A DNA stretch of 22,046 bases from Flavobacteriales bacterium UBA720 (GTDB lineage: Bacteria > Bacteroidota > Bacteroidia > Flavobacteriales > Weeksellaceae): NCBI GenBank assembly GCA_002297505.1, contig DBLQ01000011.1:1-22046 (forward strand), written 5' to 3'. The notes under the pieces were generated by a model. The model saw only the letters and a program-made list of their open reading frames with translations, made no database searches and was not told the origin of the DNA. Of this stretch, positions 20,863 to 22,046 are shown piece after piece. Position 1 is the first letter of the stretch. Each line of letters opens with the position of its first letter. Both the position numbers and the translations under genes were made by a program.

Positions 20863-21819
20863 ATGAAAGTACTTGCCAATGACGGATTAACACAATCCGG
20901 AATAGACGCTCTGAAACAAAATGGATTTGAAGTGATCACGGACAAAGTGGCTCAGGAGAATCTTATTACTTATATTAACGATAATCAGGTCAAGGTACTG
21001 CTTGTAAGAAGCGCTACGAAAGTGACCAAGGAAATGGTGGACCAGTGTCCGAGCCTGGAAATCATCGGTAGAGGTGGCGTAGGAATGGATAATATTGAAG
21101 TGGCTTACGCAAGGGAAAAGGGAAAACACGTGATCAACACACCTGCTGCATCATCAGAATCCGTTGCAGAATTGGTATTCGCACACCTTTTTTCGGGAAG
21201 CAGATTCTTACAGGATTCCAACCGACAAATGCCTGTGAAAGGCAACACAGAATTCGCCAAACTGAAGAAAAAATATGAAGCCGGAATCGAACTGAGAGGG
21301 AAAACTATCGGAATCGTAGGAATCGGAAGAATCGGGCAGGAAGTTGCTAGAATAGCTCTTGGTTTGGGAATGAAAGTCATCGCTTCGGATACCAGAATCG
21401 GGAAGGCCAGTGTGCGCGTAGATTTTTACAATCAGCAGTACATCAATGTGGAGATAGAAACCGAGCCGCTGGAGCAATTGATTCAGCATTCGGATTTTAT
21501 CACACTCCACGTTCCGGCGCAGGATGGTCCGATCATCGGAAAATCAGAACTGGAAAAGATGAAAACCGGAGCTGCAATCGTCAACTGTGCCAGAGGTGGC
21601 GTGATTGACGAGGAAGCATTGATCGACGCTCTCGATTCCGGGAAACTGGCTTTTGCAGGCCTTGATGTTTTCGAAAACGAGCCGACACCTTCTGAGAAAA
21701 TCCTGACGCATCCGAAAATCTCTCTCACGCCTCACACCGGCGCTGCGACAGAGGAGGCGCAGGACAGAATCGGAACTGAGTTGGCGAATCAGATTGCCAG
21801 TATCCTTTTGGTTAAATAA
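20863..21819 (+). CDS. serA: D-2-hydroxyacid dehydrogenase, likely D-3-phosphoglycerate dehydrogenase
   Basis: 318 residues from ATG 20863; the open frame continues 18 codons upstream through repeat DNA. It oxidises 3-phosphoglycerate, the first step of serine synthesis, if the SerA assignment is right. Features are GRGGVGMDNIEVAYAREKG, the Rossmann motif GIVGIGRIGQEVARIALGLG, NCARGGVIDEEAL (catalytic Arg), GLDVFENEP (Glu) and the catalytic His in LTPHTGAATEEAQ. The length matches short SerA proteins without an ACT domain. Other D-2-hydroxyacid dehydrogenases share these motifs, so specificity is inferred. A strong terminator follows. Confidence 0.88.
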   Translation: MKVLANDGLTQSGIDALKQNGFEVITDKVAQENLITYINDNQVKVLLVRSATKVTKEMVDQCPSLEIIGRGGVGMDNIEVAYAREKGKHVINTPAASSESVAELVFAHLFSGSRFLQDSNRQMPVKGNTEFAKLKKKYEAGIELRGKTIGIVGIGRIGQEVARIALGLGMKVIASDTRIGKASVRVDFYNQQYINVEIETEPLEQLIQHSDFITLHVPAQDGPIIGKSELEKMKTGAAIVNCARGGVIDEEALIDALDSGKLAFAGLDVFENEPTPSEKILTHPKISLTPHTGAATEEAQDRIGTELANQIASILLVK

Positions 21820-21839
21820 TTTAACTTAAATATCAAAAT

Positions 21840-21869
21840 AACGCTCGTTTTTTTAACGGGCGTTTTTTA
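21840..21869 (+). terminator. Intrinsic terminator of serA
   Basis: AACGCTCGT (21840-21848) pairs with ACGGGCGTT (21856-21864), nine pairs with one G-T, 7-nt loop, followed by TTTTT. It starts 20 bp after the stop codon. Confidence 0.9.
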
Positions 21870-21910
21870 TTTTCCCCATTCAGATTAAAATTTTACTTTT
21901 GTTGAGGTTT

Positions 21911-22028
21911 TTATGGCAGCTTAATCCGCCTTCCACTCCCGCTATTTTTTTATTGCAAAGAAAGTTAGTCCAACAATAGAAATTTCGGACATTGCAATAA
22001 AAAAATGAGCTCCGTTCAAGTCGGGGCG
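21911..22028. repeat. Dispersed intergenic element with long inverted repeat
   Basis: Runs from TTATGGCAGCTTAATCCGCC to GAGCTCCGTTCAAGTCGGGG. The core is a perfect 15-bp inverted repeat, ATTTTTTTATTGCAA (21944-21958) and TTGCAATAAAAAAAT (21992-22006), around 33 bases. The flanks GGCAGCTT..CCGCCTTCCACTCCCGCT and GAGCTCCGTTCAAGTCGGGG look like an intergenic sequence I recall from other Chryseobacterium-type genomes. No gene is present in 21870-22046. Confidence 0.5.
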
Positions 22029-22040
22029 CAATTTTGTCAT
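22029..22040 (+). promoter_or_regulatory. Third copy of the AATTTTGTCAT motif
   Basis: CAATTTTGTCAT shares 11 bases with the direct repeats upstream of hsp20 (867-902). It may belong to the control region of the gene beyond the right edge, but only one copy is visible. Confidence 0.25.
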
Positions 22041-22046
22041 ACTTTC

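Noticed and set aside
1..22046. tRNA or rRNA genes
   Set aside because: I saw no TPsiC-arm-like GGTTCGAATCC motif with a matching acceptor stem and no rRNA-like sequence on either strand; this was a visual check only.

Overview
The window looks like chromosomal DNA of a member of the Flavobacteriia, most likely Chryseobacterium or a close relative. The evidence is low overall GC, gene starts without strong Shine-Dalgarno sequences, promoter elements of the Bacteroidetes TTTG/TANNTTTG type, and lineage-specific genes: gldB, gldC and porT, and an rny-6S-zapA block. Identifications come from reading the sequence alone; no database search was run.

Layout. The left edge (1-327) holds a 21-bp tandem repeat that may be the end of a mobile element, plus possible coding debris. 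From 328 to 8622 every gene is on the minus strand: a small heat-shock protein; RNase Y; a 6S-like RNA; zapA with a ZapB-like coiled-coil gene; then a probable operon (read right to left) of a secreted unknown protein, ribD, a membrane-anchored unknown protein, menG and porT; and finally nadE. nadE is divergent from gldB. From gldB the plus strand carries gldC, a Cys/Met-metabolism PLP enzyme, a GNAT acetyltransferase, a membrane-anchored endonuclease/exonuclease/phosphatase-fold protein, a small plug-like secreted protein, a DUF2490 barrel and pheA. Then, on the minus strand, come a frameshifted parE with an intact parD, an APC amino-acid permease and a lipoprotein. The right end, on the plus strand, has an unknown lipoprotein/membrane-protein pair, a HAD-like phosphatase and a serA-type dehydrogenase with a strong terminator.

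Functionally this is mostly housekeeping: NAD, riboflavin, menaquinone, phenylalanine, serine and sulfur amino-acid metabolism, RNA turnover and division. PorT belongs to the type IX secretion system, and GldB/GldC belong to the gliding apparatus.

The most unusual feature is in the intergenic DNA. Several gaps consist of imperfect tracts with a strict 7- or 8-bp period that run up to start codons, often switching to the complementary phase halfway so that the whole tract can fold back. Other dispersed repeats (a GC-rich islet at about 3.6 kb, an inverted element at about 21.9 kb, and copies of a GTCAGGCTGAG-type repeat at about 13.6 and 14.6 kb) also lie between genes. I see no tRNA, rRNA, CRISPR array or complete transposase gene.
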